Made by a program: the position numbers and the translations under genes. The notes below the pieces were generated by a model, which was not told where the DNA came from, searched no databases, and worked only from the letters and a program-made list of their open reading frames with translations. A stretch of 20,203 nt of DNA from positions 1 through 20,203 of IMG/VR virus record IMGVR_UViG_3300022744_000116; one strand, given 5' to 3'. Origin of the DNA: a virus. This document shows, piece after piece, positions 11,199 through 18,814 of this stretch; positions within the stretch are counted from its first letter, which is position 1, and each line of letters starts with the position of its first letter.

Positions 11199-13423
11199 TG
11201 GAATACCTCGGCATTCAAATTCACGACAAAGCGCCGGGGTATGTTGATGCCTTTTCGCAAACCCTGCTTGAAGGGCACTACCTCAAGGATGGTGAATCCG
11301 TCCCTCAGGCTTACGCGCGAGCTGCTACCGCGTTTTGCTACGGTGATTACGCCCTAGCACAGCGGGTCTATGACTACGCTTATAACGGCTGGTTCATGTT
11401 TGCGTCTCCGGTCCTGAGCAATGCGCCCAAGGGTAAATGGGTGGAGGATGCCGATAAGGATGGCGCGCATTATTGGTATCACCATACCTTCGTTCCTGAG
11501 GGCAAGATTGATGGGATGCCGATTAGCTGCTTTGCGATGTCCATCCCTGATACCGCTCGGGGGCAAGTGGAGGCGGTTCAGGAGCTTGCTAGCCTGTCTA
11601 TGGCTGGCGGTGGCCTTGGTGCCCATAACATGATTCGGGGAACCAGTAAAAAGGCCCCTGGCCCGATTCCTTACATGACGATGATGGATTCGGCTATCGG
11701 CTACTTTAAGCAGAAGGGTTCACGCCGAGGCGCACTCGCGTTCTATCTTGATGTCGATCATCCCGACATCATGGAGCACATTCAATTCCGTGTGCCGGGT
11801 GGTGACGCCAAGCGCCGCAGCGACAACCGGACGCAGTTTCATTCCGCTGTCAATCTGACCGATGCGTTTATCGAGGCTGTCGAGAAAGATCAAGAGTATG
11901 AACTGAAGTGCCCGCACTCTGGAAAGGTCTATGACACACTGCGAGCCCGCGCGGTATGGGAGGAGATCATCGAAACGCGCGCCCTGACTGGTGAGCCGTA
12001 TCTGATGAAGATCGACCTTGCAAATCGAATGCTGCCCGATAGCCAAAAGCGCATGGGCTTGAAGGTGCATGGGTCGAACCTGTGCGTTCGCGGGTCTACC
12101 GTGGTTCTGACCGATGCGGGTGAGCGCCGAATTGATTCGATGGTCGGCGAAAAGGTGAGGGTGTGGAATGGCGACGAGTGGAGCGAGGTAACGCCCGCAA
12201 TCACTGGCGAAAATCAGCGGCTGGTCCGCGTTACGCTGAAGTCGGGCAAGGAGCTGGATTGCACGTTTTATCATCGCTTTTATCTTTACGGCGACGAAGA
12301 TACGCCTACGCCTGCGATCGACCTGCGTCCCGGTGATGTGCTGGAAGAATGGATTGGCCCGGACGACTGCGCCGTGTTCGGTGAGGTTGCATCGGTCAAG
12401 CTGATTCCCGGACTGCATCGCACCTACTGCTTCACGGAGCCTAAGCGGCATCGCGGGGTGTTCAATGGCATCCTGACCGGCCAGTGCAGTGAAATCACTC
12501 TCCCCACTGACGAAGACCGGACTTTCGTTTGCTGTCTGTCTAGCTTGAATATCGAGAAATTCGACGAATGGAAAGACTCGCGGATTGTGGAAGACCTGAC
12601 GCGGTTCCTTGATAACGTGCTGCAATTCTTCATTGATTTTGCTGGCCCAGGGATGGAGAAGGCGGTTTACTCTGCCGAGCGTGAACGAGCTTTGGGGCTG
12701 GGAACTCTTGGCGTCCATGCGTATCTGCAGGCGAAGTCAATCCCCTTCGAGTCGGGCGGGTTTAACTCGGCTGCGCAGGTCATGAATCAGGTCTATGGGC
12801 TCATCAGCTCGCGCGCTGATACTGAAAGCCGTGCGCTTGCGGTGGAGCGTGGCGAGGCTCCAGATATGACGGGCACGGGGCGGCGTAACTCGCGTCTAAT
12901 GGCGATCGCGCCCAACGCGAATTCCGCCGATCTGCTGCGCACTAGCCCGAGTGCCGAGCCGTGGTATCGGAATGTCTTTGTTAAGGACACCCGCGCCGGA
13001 TCGTTTACGGTGCGCAATGCCAATCTTGAGGATGTCCTTGCGCGATACGGCCGGAACACGCCTGAGACGTGGGCGCGGATTCAGTCGGACAATGGGTCGG
13101 TGCAGGGGCTGGAATTCCTCGCGGACCACGAGAAAGCGGTTTACAAGACGGCTACCGAGATTGATCAGCATTGGGTGATCGAACTGGCGGATCAGCGGGG
13201 AAAGTACGTCGATCAAGCGCAATCGACTAACGTGTTCTTCACGGCTGGAATGTCGCGGGAGTACGTCAATAGCGTTCACCTCAAGTTCCTTCGCTCACCC
13301 CACGTTGTGACCATGTATTACATGCGCATGGAGCGGGAAGTTAAGGTAGACTCGGCTCGGACGATTGAGCGGCAGGCCCTCGCCGATTGGAAGGGCGAAG
13401 ACTGCGTTGCCTGCCAAGGCTGA
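11198..13423 (+). CDS. nrdA: Ribonucleotide reductase large subunit with in-frame intein
   Basis: 741 residues as translated, 607 after removing a predicted 134-residue intein. The enzyme reduces ribonucleotides to deoxyribonucleotides, here with the NrdB encoded next. Visible hallmarks: PISCFAM (Cys111, matching the redox Cys225 of E. coli NrdA); SNL-C-SEI split by the intein, with Cys430 matching the thiyl-radical Cys439; CCLSSLN (Cys445, matching Cys462); a TMYYM tyrosine pair for radical transfer; and a C-terminal CVAC redox pair. There is no N-terminal ATP-cone, so dATP feedback inhibition is not expected; this is common in phages. A GGAGGAA site 3-10 nt upstream supports ATG 11198. A short GGGGC/GCCCC hairpin follows the stop. 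Confidence 0.93.
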   Translation: MEYLGIQIHDKAPGYVDAFSQTLLEGHYLKDGESVPQAYARAATAFCYGDYALAQRVYDYAYNGWFMFASPVLSNAPKGKWVEDADKDGAHYWYHHTFVPEGKIDGMPISCFAMSIPDTARGQVEAVQELASLSMAGGGLGAHNMIRGTSKKAPGPIPYMTMMDSAIGYFKQKGSRRGALAFYLDVDHPDIMEHIQFRVPGGDAKRRSDNRTQFHSAVNLTDAFIEAVEKDQEYELKCPHSGKVYDTLRARAVWEEIIETRALTGEPYLMKIDLANRMLPDSQKRMGLKVHGSNLCVRGSTVVLTDAGERRIDSMVGEKVRVWNGDEWSEVTPAITGENQRLVRVTLKSGKELDCTFYHRFYLYGDEDTPTPAIDLRPGDVLEEWIGPDDCAVFGEVASVKLIPGLHRTYCFTEPKRHRGVFNGILTGQCSEITLPTDEDRTFVCCLSSLNIEKFDEWKDSRIVEDLTRFLDNVLQFFIDFAGPGMEKAVYSAERERALGLGTLGVHAYLQAKSIPFESGGFNSAAQVMNQVYGLISSRADTESRALAVERGEAPDMTGTGRRNSRLMAIAPNANSADLLRTSPSAEPWYRNVFVKDTRAGSFTVRNANLEDVLARYGRNTPETWARIQSDNGSVQGLEFLADHEKAVYKTATEIDQHWVIELADQRGKYVDQAQSTNVFFTAGMSREYVNSVHLKFLRSPHVVTMYYMRMEREVKVDSARTIERQALADWKGEDCVACQG
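12083..12484 (+). mobile_element. Mini-intein in NrdA (no homing endonuclease)
   Basis: Residues 296-429 of NrdA interrupt the conserved SNLCxEI motif. The insert starts with Cys1 in CVRGSTVVLTDAGERRI (block A pattern), has a TFYH block B motif (TxxH) about 60 residues later, and a block F-like TYCFTEPKRHRGVFNG near the end. It ends ILTGQ, followed by Cys+1 of the extein, which is the predicted radical cysteine. At 134 residues it is splicing-domain size, with no LAGLIDADG or HNH endonuclease. The usual penultimate His and terminal Asn are Gly and Gln. Gln-terminal inteins are known, so splicing is likely but unproven. Confidence 0.88.
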
Positions 13424-13428
13424 TAAAC

Positions 13429-13442
13429 GGGGCTTCGGCCCC
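13429..13442 (+). terminator. GGGGC-TTCG-GCCCC hairpin after nrdA
   Basis: A five-pair GC stem with a stable UUCG tetraloop starts 5 nt after the nrdA stop and is followed only by TCTTT. With so weak a U-tract it more likely protects or punctuates the mRNA than terminates it fully. Confidence 0.5.
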
Positions 13443-13456
13443 TCTTTGGAATACCT

Positions 13457-14410
13457 ATGTCTATCACGGAAAAAGCAGAGATTTACACGCCCCGCTATCT
13501 GAAGCTGCGTGACATTCTGGAGCGCCATGAGCGTGCGCATTGGGTGCCTGATGAGGCTGATTTGCGGATCGACGCCGAGCAGTGGAAAAGCGGCAAGCTG
13601 TCGGCGACGGATAAAGAGTACATCAAGAATATCCTTCGTTTGTTCACTCAGGCAGACACGGATGTTGCGGCCTCTTACGTGGAAAAGCTTTTGCCGGTGT
13701 TTCGCAGCATGGAGGCGCGGATGATGCTCCTTAGCTTTGCGTCTCGCGAGGCGTCCGCTCACATTCTCGGGTACCGCCGCCTGAATGAAACCTTGGGTTT
13801 GGATTCGGCTGAGTTCATGGCGGAATTCCTTGAGTTCGACGCCATGAAGGAAAAGCACGATTTCATGATTGAATCGGCGGACATGGCGACTCCTTCGGGC
13901 ATCGCGGGGTACTTGGCAAAGCAAGTGCTCATGGAGGGCGTGAATCTGTTCGGTTCGTTCGCTATGCTCCTGAGCCTGTCTCAGCGTGGCGCGTGCCCTG
14001 GCATGGTGTCGGTCAATCAATGGTCGGTCGCGGATGAATCGCTGCATGTTGAAGGCTTGAGCGAGCTTTTCCGCATCTATGTCGGCGAACACCCGGAAGT
14101 GGTGACAGACCGATTCAAGGCTGACATCTACGAAACAGCGCGTACCGTGGTGGCTTTGGAGGATCGGTTTATTGATCTGGTTTATTCCACTGGCACTAAC
14201 GACGCTTTGACGGCGGAAGACACAAAGGCTTACGTGCGCTACGTGTGCGACTACCGGATGCAACAGCTTGGGCTTAAGCCACAATTCGGGGTCGCGTCTA
14301 ATCCATTGCCGTGGATTGACGGGCTTCTGTCTAACACCTTCGGGAACTTCTTTGAAACCACTGTTGTGCAGTATTCAAAGGGTTCACTGATCGGCGATTG
14401 GGTTTACTGA
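13457..14410 (+). CDS. nrdB: Ribonucleotide reductase small subunit
   Basis: 317 residues. It supplies the metal-centred radical to NrdA. Candidate ligands follow the class I order: Asp67 (QADTD), Glu98 and His102 (REASAH), Glu160 (QVLMEG), Glu194 and His197 (DESLH). Asp-to-first-Glu and Glu-to-Glu spacings match E. coli (31 and 34). However, the Glu98-His102 step is four residues instead of three, and the candidate radical Tyr106 is also shifted by one. The C-terminal tail, ending GDWVY, would bind NrdA. No strong SD is seen; TTTGGA lies upstream of ATG 13457. A hairpin follows the stop. Confidence 0.9.
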   Translation: MSITEKAEIYTPRYLKLRDILERHERAHWVPDEADLRIDAEQWKSGKLSATDKEYIKNILRLFTQADTDVAASYVEKLLPVFRSMEARMMLLSFASREASAHILGYRRLNETLGLDSAEFMAEFLEFDAMKEKHDFMIESADMATPSGIAGYLAKQVLMEGVNLFGSFAMLLSLSQRGACPGMVSVNQWSVADESLHVEGLSELFRIYVGEHPEVVTDRFKADIYETARTVVALEDRFIDLVYSTGTNDALTAEDTKAYVRYVCDYRMQQLGLKPQFGVASNPLPWIDGLLSNTFGNFFETTVVQYSKGSLIGDWVY

Positions 14411-14415
14411 CAAAC

Positions 14416-14429
14416 GGGGCTTAGGCCCC
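14416..14429 (+). terminator. GGGGC-TTAG-GCCCC hairpin after nrdB
   Basis: The same five-pair stem as after nrdA but with a TTAG loop, again 5 nt after a stop codon and preceded by AAAC. It is followed directly by the TAAAGGAG ribosome-binding site of the next gene and has no U-tract. A processing or stabilising role is more likely than termination. Confidence 0.4.
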
Positions 14430-14441
14430 TAAAGGAGAGAT

Positions 14442-15026
14442 ATGCAGGTTAAGATTCTGGAAGAGGCCGGCTACGATCACGCGCTGCGCGGCATGGCGCT
14501 GAGTTATCACGATCGGGCTACGGATGTCGATGTGTGGTGGCAGGGGCAGCGGGAGAAGGGGCAGAAGCGCGCCCCGCTGCTTGCGCCGATGGACGGCGGG
14601 CACAATAAGTTTCTGCGCCAGTTGGAAATGTGGGTGGAGGTTGAAGCGCCGCGATGCTGGTGGTCCGAGTTTGATACCTACAAGGTCGGCACCACGGCTC
14701 AATCCGAGTCCACGATGCACACGCTTGGCAAGCGCCCGCCCACTAAAGCCGACTTCGAGGAAGGCACGCCGGATGTGATGATCGCCGCGTTTACAGCCTT
14801 TTGGCACGATTGGAAGGCCAAAGACAAACCGGATATTGCCGAGTTGAAATGCGCGCTTCCTGAGGGATTCCTTCAGCGCCGGGTGGTGACGATGAATTAC
14901 GCCGTACTGCGCAACATCGTGCAGCAGCGGCAGACGCACAAGCTGCGCTACTGGCGGGACTTCTGCAATCAGATCGTTCCGCAGCTTCAGCACCCCGAGC
15001 TGTTCACGCTGGGATCGAAGATGTGA
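14442..15026 (+). CDS. ThyX-like protein (flavin-dependent thymidylate synthase-related)
   Basis: 194 residues. The N-terminus (VKILEEAGYDHALRGMALSY), a GGHNKFLRQLEMWV segment, the FDTYKVGTTAQSESTMHTL motif (residues about 77-95) and the LPEGFLQRRVVTMNYAVLR segment match a group of phage proteins I recall as related to ThyX. ThyX makes dTMP from dUMP using FAD and methylene-tetrahydrofolate. Its usual RHRxxSxNxxS motif is not present; the equivalent stretch here lacks the arginines, so catalysis is uncertain. AAAGGAG 6-12 nt before ATG 14442 is strong. Position directly after nrdAB supports a deoxynucleotide role. Confidence 0.6.
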   Translation: MQVKILEEAGYDHALRGMALSYHDRATDVDVWWQGQREKGQKRAPLLAPMDGGHNKFLRQLEMWVEVEAPRCWWSEFDTYKVGTTAQSESTMHTLGKRPPTKADFEEGTPDVMIAAFTAFWHDWKAKDKPDIAELKCALPEGFLQRRVVTMNYAVLRNIVQQRQTHKLRYWRDFCNQIVPQLQHPELFTLGSKM

Positions 15027-15032
15027 TATAGT
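15003..15032 (+). promoter_or_regulatory. Extended -10 promoter (leader B)
   Basis: TTCACG (15003-15008), an 18-nt spacer, then TG-A-TATAGT with the -10 hexamer at 15027-15032. It overlaps the stop codon of the ThyX-like gene. The core GATGTGATA also occurs at 2029-2037 upstream of the winged-helix/HNH gene. It drives the antirepressor gene. Confidence 0.65.
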
Positions 15033-15063
15033 GTTCGCGTGGCTAGGAAGCTAGACCCAAAAA

Positions 15064-15103
15064 GGCGGCAAGTTCCACCGCCCTGCAACGCATTCAATTG
15101 GAG
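15064..15103 (+). promoter_or_regulatory. Leader B hairpin and conserved CATTCAATTGGAG
   Basis: GGCGG (15064-15068) pairs with CCGCC (15078-15082). CATTCAATTGGAG (15091-15103) follows and matches 12 of 13 bases with 2080-2092 in leader A. Unlike leader A, the gene start is another 21 nt downstream, where AAGGAAACG is the nearer ribosome-binding site. Confidence 0.5.
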
Positions 15104-15123
15104 CCTTCAAGGAAACGAAGCAA

Positions 15124-15909
15124 ATGAACATTTCTGTTTACTCTTTTACGCCATCGCTGCAGGCGCGTGCCGTCATGCGCGACGGTGAGCCGTGGTTTGT
15201 CGCCGCTGATGTGTGTGCCGCACTGGACTACAGCGATACCAGCATGACGGTGCGCCGGCTTGATGAGGATGAGCGGGGTACAAGCTCAATTTGTACCCCC
15301 TTTGGCGATCAGCAAATGCTGGTCATTAACGAGGCTGGTCTGTATAGCCTGATCCTTGGTAGCCGAAAGCCAGAAGCGAAGGCTTTTAAAAAGTGGGTGA
15401 CTTCGGAGGTCTTGCCATCTATTCGAAAGACGGGAAGTTATGGGCAGCATGTCCCTAATTTGACCCATTCCTACACTGATGCAGTCGCGGGGGTCGAGGT
15501 TGTGGCGCGAATGTTGCGCATTGAGGGGTCGGCGGCTCTGGGAATGGTTCGGAAAGCCACGGAGATCACCGCGCCGCATCTGCTGCCAATACTGCCGGTC
15601 TACGCGATTGACGCGCCCACAGGCTCCGGCTCAGTCAGCAGCGAGGCGACGGACAGCCTGAGCGCGCTGATGAAGGCGCACGACATCAAGGGCACCGCAG
15701 CGTCCATGAATGTTCGCCTTGCTCTGGCGGGTTATCTGGAGCGCAAGACCCGTGAAGGCAAGTCTGGTAATAAGGAGTTTTGGTCGATCACTGGAGTAGG
15801 GCAGGAGTACGGCAAGAACCTGACAAGCCCTCAGAACCCGCGAGAAACGCAGCCGCATTGGTATCGTGCAAAGTTTCTCGAACTCATGGATGCAGTGAAC
15901 AACAAGTAA
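15124..15909 (+). CDS. BRO-family phage antirepressor
   Basis: 261 residues. Residues about 1-100 form a Bro-N domain: a VMRDGEPWFVAADVCAALDY start, TVRRLDEDE, LVINEAGLYSLIL and SRKPEAKAFKKWVTSEVLP, all typical of the family. Residues about 180-260 form a second domain, with an AHDIKGTAASMN helix, a VGQEYGKNL motif and a final PHWYRAKFLELM helix; this type of tail is found in other phage antirepressors. Such proteins bind DNA or inhibit repressors to promote lytic growth. It has its own promoter (15003-15032) and terminator (15928-15947), separating early from late genes. Confidence 0.88.
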   Translation: MNISVYSFTPSLQARAVMRDGEPWFVAADVCAALDYSDTSMTVRRLDEDERGTSSICTPFGDQQMLVINEAGLYSLILGSRKPEAKAFKKWVTSEVLPSIRKTGSYGQHVPNLTHSYTDAVAGVEVVARMLRIEGSAALGMVRKATEITAPHLLPILPVYAIDAPTGSGSVSSEATDSLSALMKAHDIKGTAASMNVRLALAGYLERKTREGKSGNKEFWSITGVGQEYGKNLTSPQNPRETQPHWYRAKFLELMDAVNNK

Positions 15910-15927
15910 CTAGGCTAATCCATCTCT

Positions 15928-15947
15928 ACCCGCTTCGGCGGGTTTTT
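15928..15947 (+). terminator. Intrinsic terminator after the antirepressor
   Basis: ACCCGC (15928-15933), a TTCG loop, GCGGGT (15938-15943), then a T-run (15943-15947). It is a perfect six-pair stem 18 nt after the antirepressor stop, a textbook Rho-independent terminator. Confidence 0.85.
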
Positions 15948-15954
15948 GCTTTTG

Positions 15955-15960
15955 TATAAT
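15955..15960 (+). promoter_or_regulatory. Consensus -10 (TATAAT) before the large terminase
   Basis: TATAAT lies directly after the terminator, with TG at 15953-15954 adjoining. The -35 region would fall in the terminator stem and shows no TTGACA. The expected start, about 7 nt after the hexamer, coincides with ATG 15967, so the transcript could be leaderless. Confidence 0.5.
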
Positions 15961-15966
15961 TAGATA

Positions 15967-17370
15967 ATGAAGCGACTAACCCCGACCAAGCTTGAAAAAC
16001 TGGAGGAATCTATTTCCGCCAGTCAGGGCCGGGGTGAGTCTGCTATTTTCGGGGTGTGTGACGATGCCCGCCAGCCTGTGAAGTTCCTGAAGCTGGTTAA
16101 GCAGGGTGATATTGTCACAGCGGCTGAATGTGAGGGGCCGGCTGAAATCCTGATTCCAAAGCGCCTAGAAAAACTGCTGTATTACAAACGGCGCAAGGTG
16201 GTCTATGGTGGGCGGGGCTCGGGCAAAACCCGGTCCGCAGTCTCGATATTGCTTGAGCGCGCAAGATTCACGGATGAGCGGTTTCTTTGCCTGCGTGAAA
16301 TCATGAAGTCGCTGGATGAATCTTCTTATCAGGAGATTAAAGACGCCATATCGGCCCGTGACCTTGACGATCAGTTTAAGCCGACAGATTCAAAGATCCG
16401 AAGCCTTGAAACCAATAGCTCATTCGGTTTTGAGGGTATGTTTCGGAATCAGACAAAGCTTAAGGGTTACGCGGGCGCTTCTGTGGCGTGGGTGGATGAG
16501 GCTGAGAATGTTTCGCGCTATTCTTGGAACATCCTTGATCCAACCATCCGAAAGCCCGGCTCTGAAATTTGGGTGACTTTCAACCCAAATAAAGAGCAGG
16601 ATGCCACATGGTCGGATTATGTCGCGCCATACGCCGAAAAAATGGTGGATGGGGTATATGAAGACGATGAGACGCTAATCATCGAATGTAATTGGCGTCA
16701 CAATCCCTGGCTAACCGATGAACTCCGCATGGAGAAAGATCGCATGGCCCGGATTGACCCAGACCGCTATATGTGGATTTGGGAGGGTAAATTCCGCAAG
16801 TCGTCTAGCGAGCAGGTCTTTAATGGTAAATGGCGGGTTGCCGAGTTTGAGCCGGGTAAGTTCTGGGATGGTCCTTACTTCGGGGCAGACTTTGGTTTCT
16901 CGCAAGATCCGTCTACGCTGGTCAAGGTCTGGATTCACGATAAGCGCCTGTATATCGAGCACGAGGCTTATAAGGTCGGGGTAGAGCTTGACCATATGCC
17001 GGCCTTCTACGAACGAATTCCTGGCTCGCGGGATTACAAAATCCGGGGCGACTGCGCGCGACCTGAAACGATTAGTTATCTTGCTCGCCAAGGTTTCCAG
17101 ATTGAGGCGGCGCCAAAGTGGTCGGGGTCGGTGGAGGATGGCATCACTTACATGAGAAGCTTTGAGGAAATCGTAGTGCATCCTCGCTGTGAAAACACGA
17201 TGAAGGAAATGGCGCTTTACTCTTACAAAGTTGACAGGAACACGGGTGATATACTCACGGATATTGTGCCGGGATGGGATCATTTGTGTGATTCCATTAG
17301 GTATTCGCTTGCGCCAATGATTCAAAGGGGCGGGGTAATCGGTTTATGGGAAAGGCTTGGTAATGGTTAA
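15967..17370 (+). CDS. Phage terminase large subunit
   Basis: 467 residues. This is the packaging motor: an ATPase plus a nuclease. Walker A YGGRGSGKTR lies at about residues 80-89, and Walker B AWVDEAE at about 173-179, followed by a coupling-type VTFNPNKE segment. The nuclease half starts with FGADFGFSQDP (catalytic Asp, about 307) and ends with a WDHLCDSIRYSL stretch carrying further acidic residues. The pattern fits the terminase_3/PBSX-type large subunit. The roughly 75 residues before Walker A are longer than usual. ATG 15967 is the first start after an in-frame TAG at 15961 and has no ribosome-binding site. The gene overlaps the portal gene by 8 nt. Confidence 0.92.
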   Translation: MKRLTPTKLEKLEESISASQGRGESAIFGVCDDARQPVKFLKLVKQGDIVTAAECEGPAEILIPKRLEKLLYYKRRKVVYGGRGSGKTRSAVSILLERARFTDERFLCLREIMKSLDESSYQEIKDAISARDLDDQFKPTDSKIRSLETNSSFGFEGMFRNQTKLKGYAGASVAWVDEAENVSRYSWNILDPTIRKPGSEIWVTFNPNKEQDATWSDYVAPYAEKMVDGVYEDDETLIIECNWRHNPWLTDELRMEKDRMARIDPDRYMWIWEGKFRKSSSEQVFNGKWRVAEFEPGKFWDGPYFGADFGFSQDPSTLVKVWIHDKRLYIEHEAYKVGVELDHMPAFYERIPGSRDYKIRGDCARPETISYLARQGFQIEAAPKWSGSVEDGITYMRSFEEIVVHPRCENTMKEMALYSYKVDRNTGDILTDIVPGWDHLCDSIRYSLAPMIQRGGVIGLWERLGNG

Positions 17371-18814
17371 GCGAGTAACGCGGCGTCCTCGCCCTGTTCA
17401 GGATTCGGCGCCCTCGCTGGATTCTTTTGTCAACTTCGCGCATAAGCTCGGGGTGGGGGCGGATAATGCCCTGTCGTCGGCATCGTATGGTTTTAACCCG
17501 ATCACGCGCGATAGAACTCTGCTGGAATATATCCATCGGGGTTCATGGATTGGAGGTGTAGCGGTTGATCTGATCGCCGATGACATGACGAAGGCGGGTA
17601 TCGAGTACCTGACTGAGATGGCCCCCGAGGACATCGGAGTGATTGATCGTGTTGTTGCGTCTATTGGCATCTGGTCGCAAATCAATGCCGTGGTGAAATG
17701 GGGTTCGCTGTACGGTGGAGCTATCGGCGTGGCGATGATTGACGGACAAGACGTGTCTACGCCGCTGAGGATGGAGACGGTCGCCGAAGGGATGTTTAAG
17801 GGTATCCTTGTTTTTGATCGTTGGAGCGTGACGCCCGATCAATCGGAGATTATCGAGGACATGGGCCCGGATATTGGCAAGCCCATGTATTACCGTGTTG
17901 AGGCGAATGCCCCAGCGCTGCGCGGTCAGAAAATCCACCAATCCCGCGTGCTGTTCCGGTATCTCGGCGTTGAGCTGCCCCATACTCAGGCTCAGGTTGA
18001 AAACGGGTGGGGTCTGTCGGTTATTGAGCGGCTTTACGACCGGATGATTGCGTTTGATTCCGCCACGACTGGCGCCGCGCAGCTTGTCTATAAGTCGCAC
18101 CTGCAGACCTTGAGCGTGGAGGATCTTCGGCAGGTGGTGGCGGCTGGGGGAAAGCCGATGGAGGGCCTAACCGCATACGTGAACATGATGCGCCGATTTC
18201 GGACTAACGAAGGGTTTACCGTCATTGATTCGAAGGACTCGATTCAGACGGATCAACATTCGGCTTTTGGCGGGCTGTCAGACGTTTTGATGCAGTTTGG
18301 GCAGCAGATATCGGGGGCACTGCAAATCCCGCTCGTGCGGCTGTTCGGGCAGTCTCCTGCGGGCCTGAGTGCGTCGGGAGAGTCTGATATTCGGACTTAC
18401 TACGACCGCATTAAGTCGCTGCAAGAAAAACACCTACTGAGGGGCGTTCAGGCAACATGGAAGATTCTTGCCCGTTCGTGCGGCGTTACTCTGCCTGACG
18501 AATTCACGGTTGGATTCCGTTCGCTTTGGGATTTGTCGGACACTGAAAAATCCACGATTGCGCAGGCTATTTCGATGACCGTGGTTCAGGCTCGTGATGC
18601 TGGTCTCGTCTCGGATAAGATCGCGATGCGTGAACTGCGCCAGTCGTCGCGCAAGACGGGGGTTTTTACTAATATCACGGAAGAGGATATTGAGGCGGCC
18701 GATGACACTCTAGGCCCGCCTCCTGGCGAGCTAGAGCCCGATCCGACGGCACCGGAAACCGTGTGGCAGGGCGAGCCGATGTCAGGCCCCGAATTGACCG
18801 ATGGCGATCAATAA
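17363..18814 (+). CDS. Phage portal protein (DUF1073-type)
   Basis: 483 residues from ATG 17363, which has an AAAGG site 7-11 nt upstream; TTG 17357 is a poorer start. The portal ring is the DNA channel and head-tail connector. The sequence shows a typical DUF1073 opening (LLEYIHRGSWIGGVAVDLIADDM), a WGSLYGGAIGVAMIDGQD core, a SVIERLYDRMIAFDSATTGAA helix, an ALQIPLVRLFGQSPAGLSASGE motif and a RTYYDRIKSLQEKHL helix. The C-terminal 60 residues are acidic and Pro-rich. It lies between the terminase and the MuF-type gene, as in many phages, and overlaps the latter by 14 nt. Confidence 0.9.
   Translation: MVKRVTRRPRPVQDSAPSLDSFVNFAHKLGVGADNALSSASYGFNPITRDRTLLEYIHRGSWIGGVAVDLIADDMTKAGIEYLTEMAPEDIGVIDRVVASIGIWSQINAVVKWGSLYGGAIGVAMIDGQDVSTPLRMETVAEGMFKGILVFDRWSVTPDQSEIIEDMGPDIGKPMYYRVEANAPALRGQKIHQSRVLFRYLGVELPHTQAQVENGWGLSVIERLYDRMIAFDSATTGAAQLVYKSHLQTLSVEDLRQVVAAGGKPMEGLTAYVNMMRRFRTNEGFTVIDSKDSIQTDQHSAFGGLSDVLMQFGQQISGALQIPLVRLFGQSPAGLSASGESDIRTYYDRIKSLQEKHLLRGVQATWKILARSCGVTLPDEFTVGFRSLWDLSDTEKSTIAQAISMTVVQARDAGLVSDKIAMRELRQSSRKTGVFTNITEEDIEAADDTLGPPPGELEPDPTAPETVWQGEPMSGPELTDGDQ

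Noticed and set aside
11720-12718. 332-residue open frame on the minus strand inside nrdA
   Set aside because: It lies entirely opposite nrdA, has no recognisable domain, and would be the only minus-strand gene. It is a codon-bias shadow.
13295-14284. 329-residue open frame on the minus strand over nrdB
   Set aside because: Antisense shadow of nrdB with low-complexity His/Arg content and no ribosome-binding site support.
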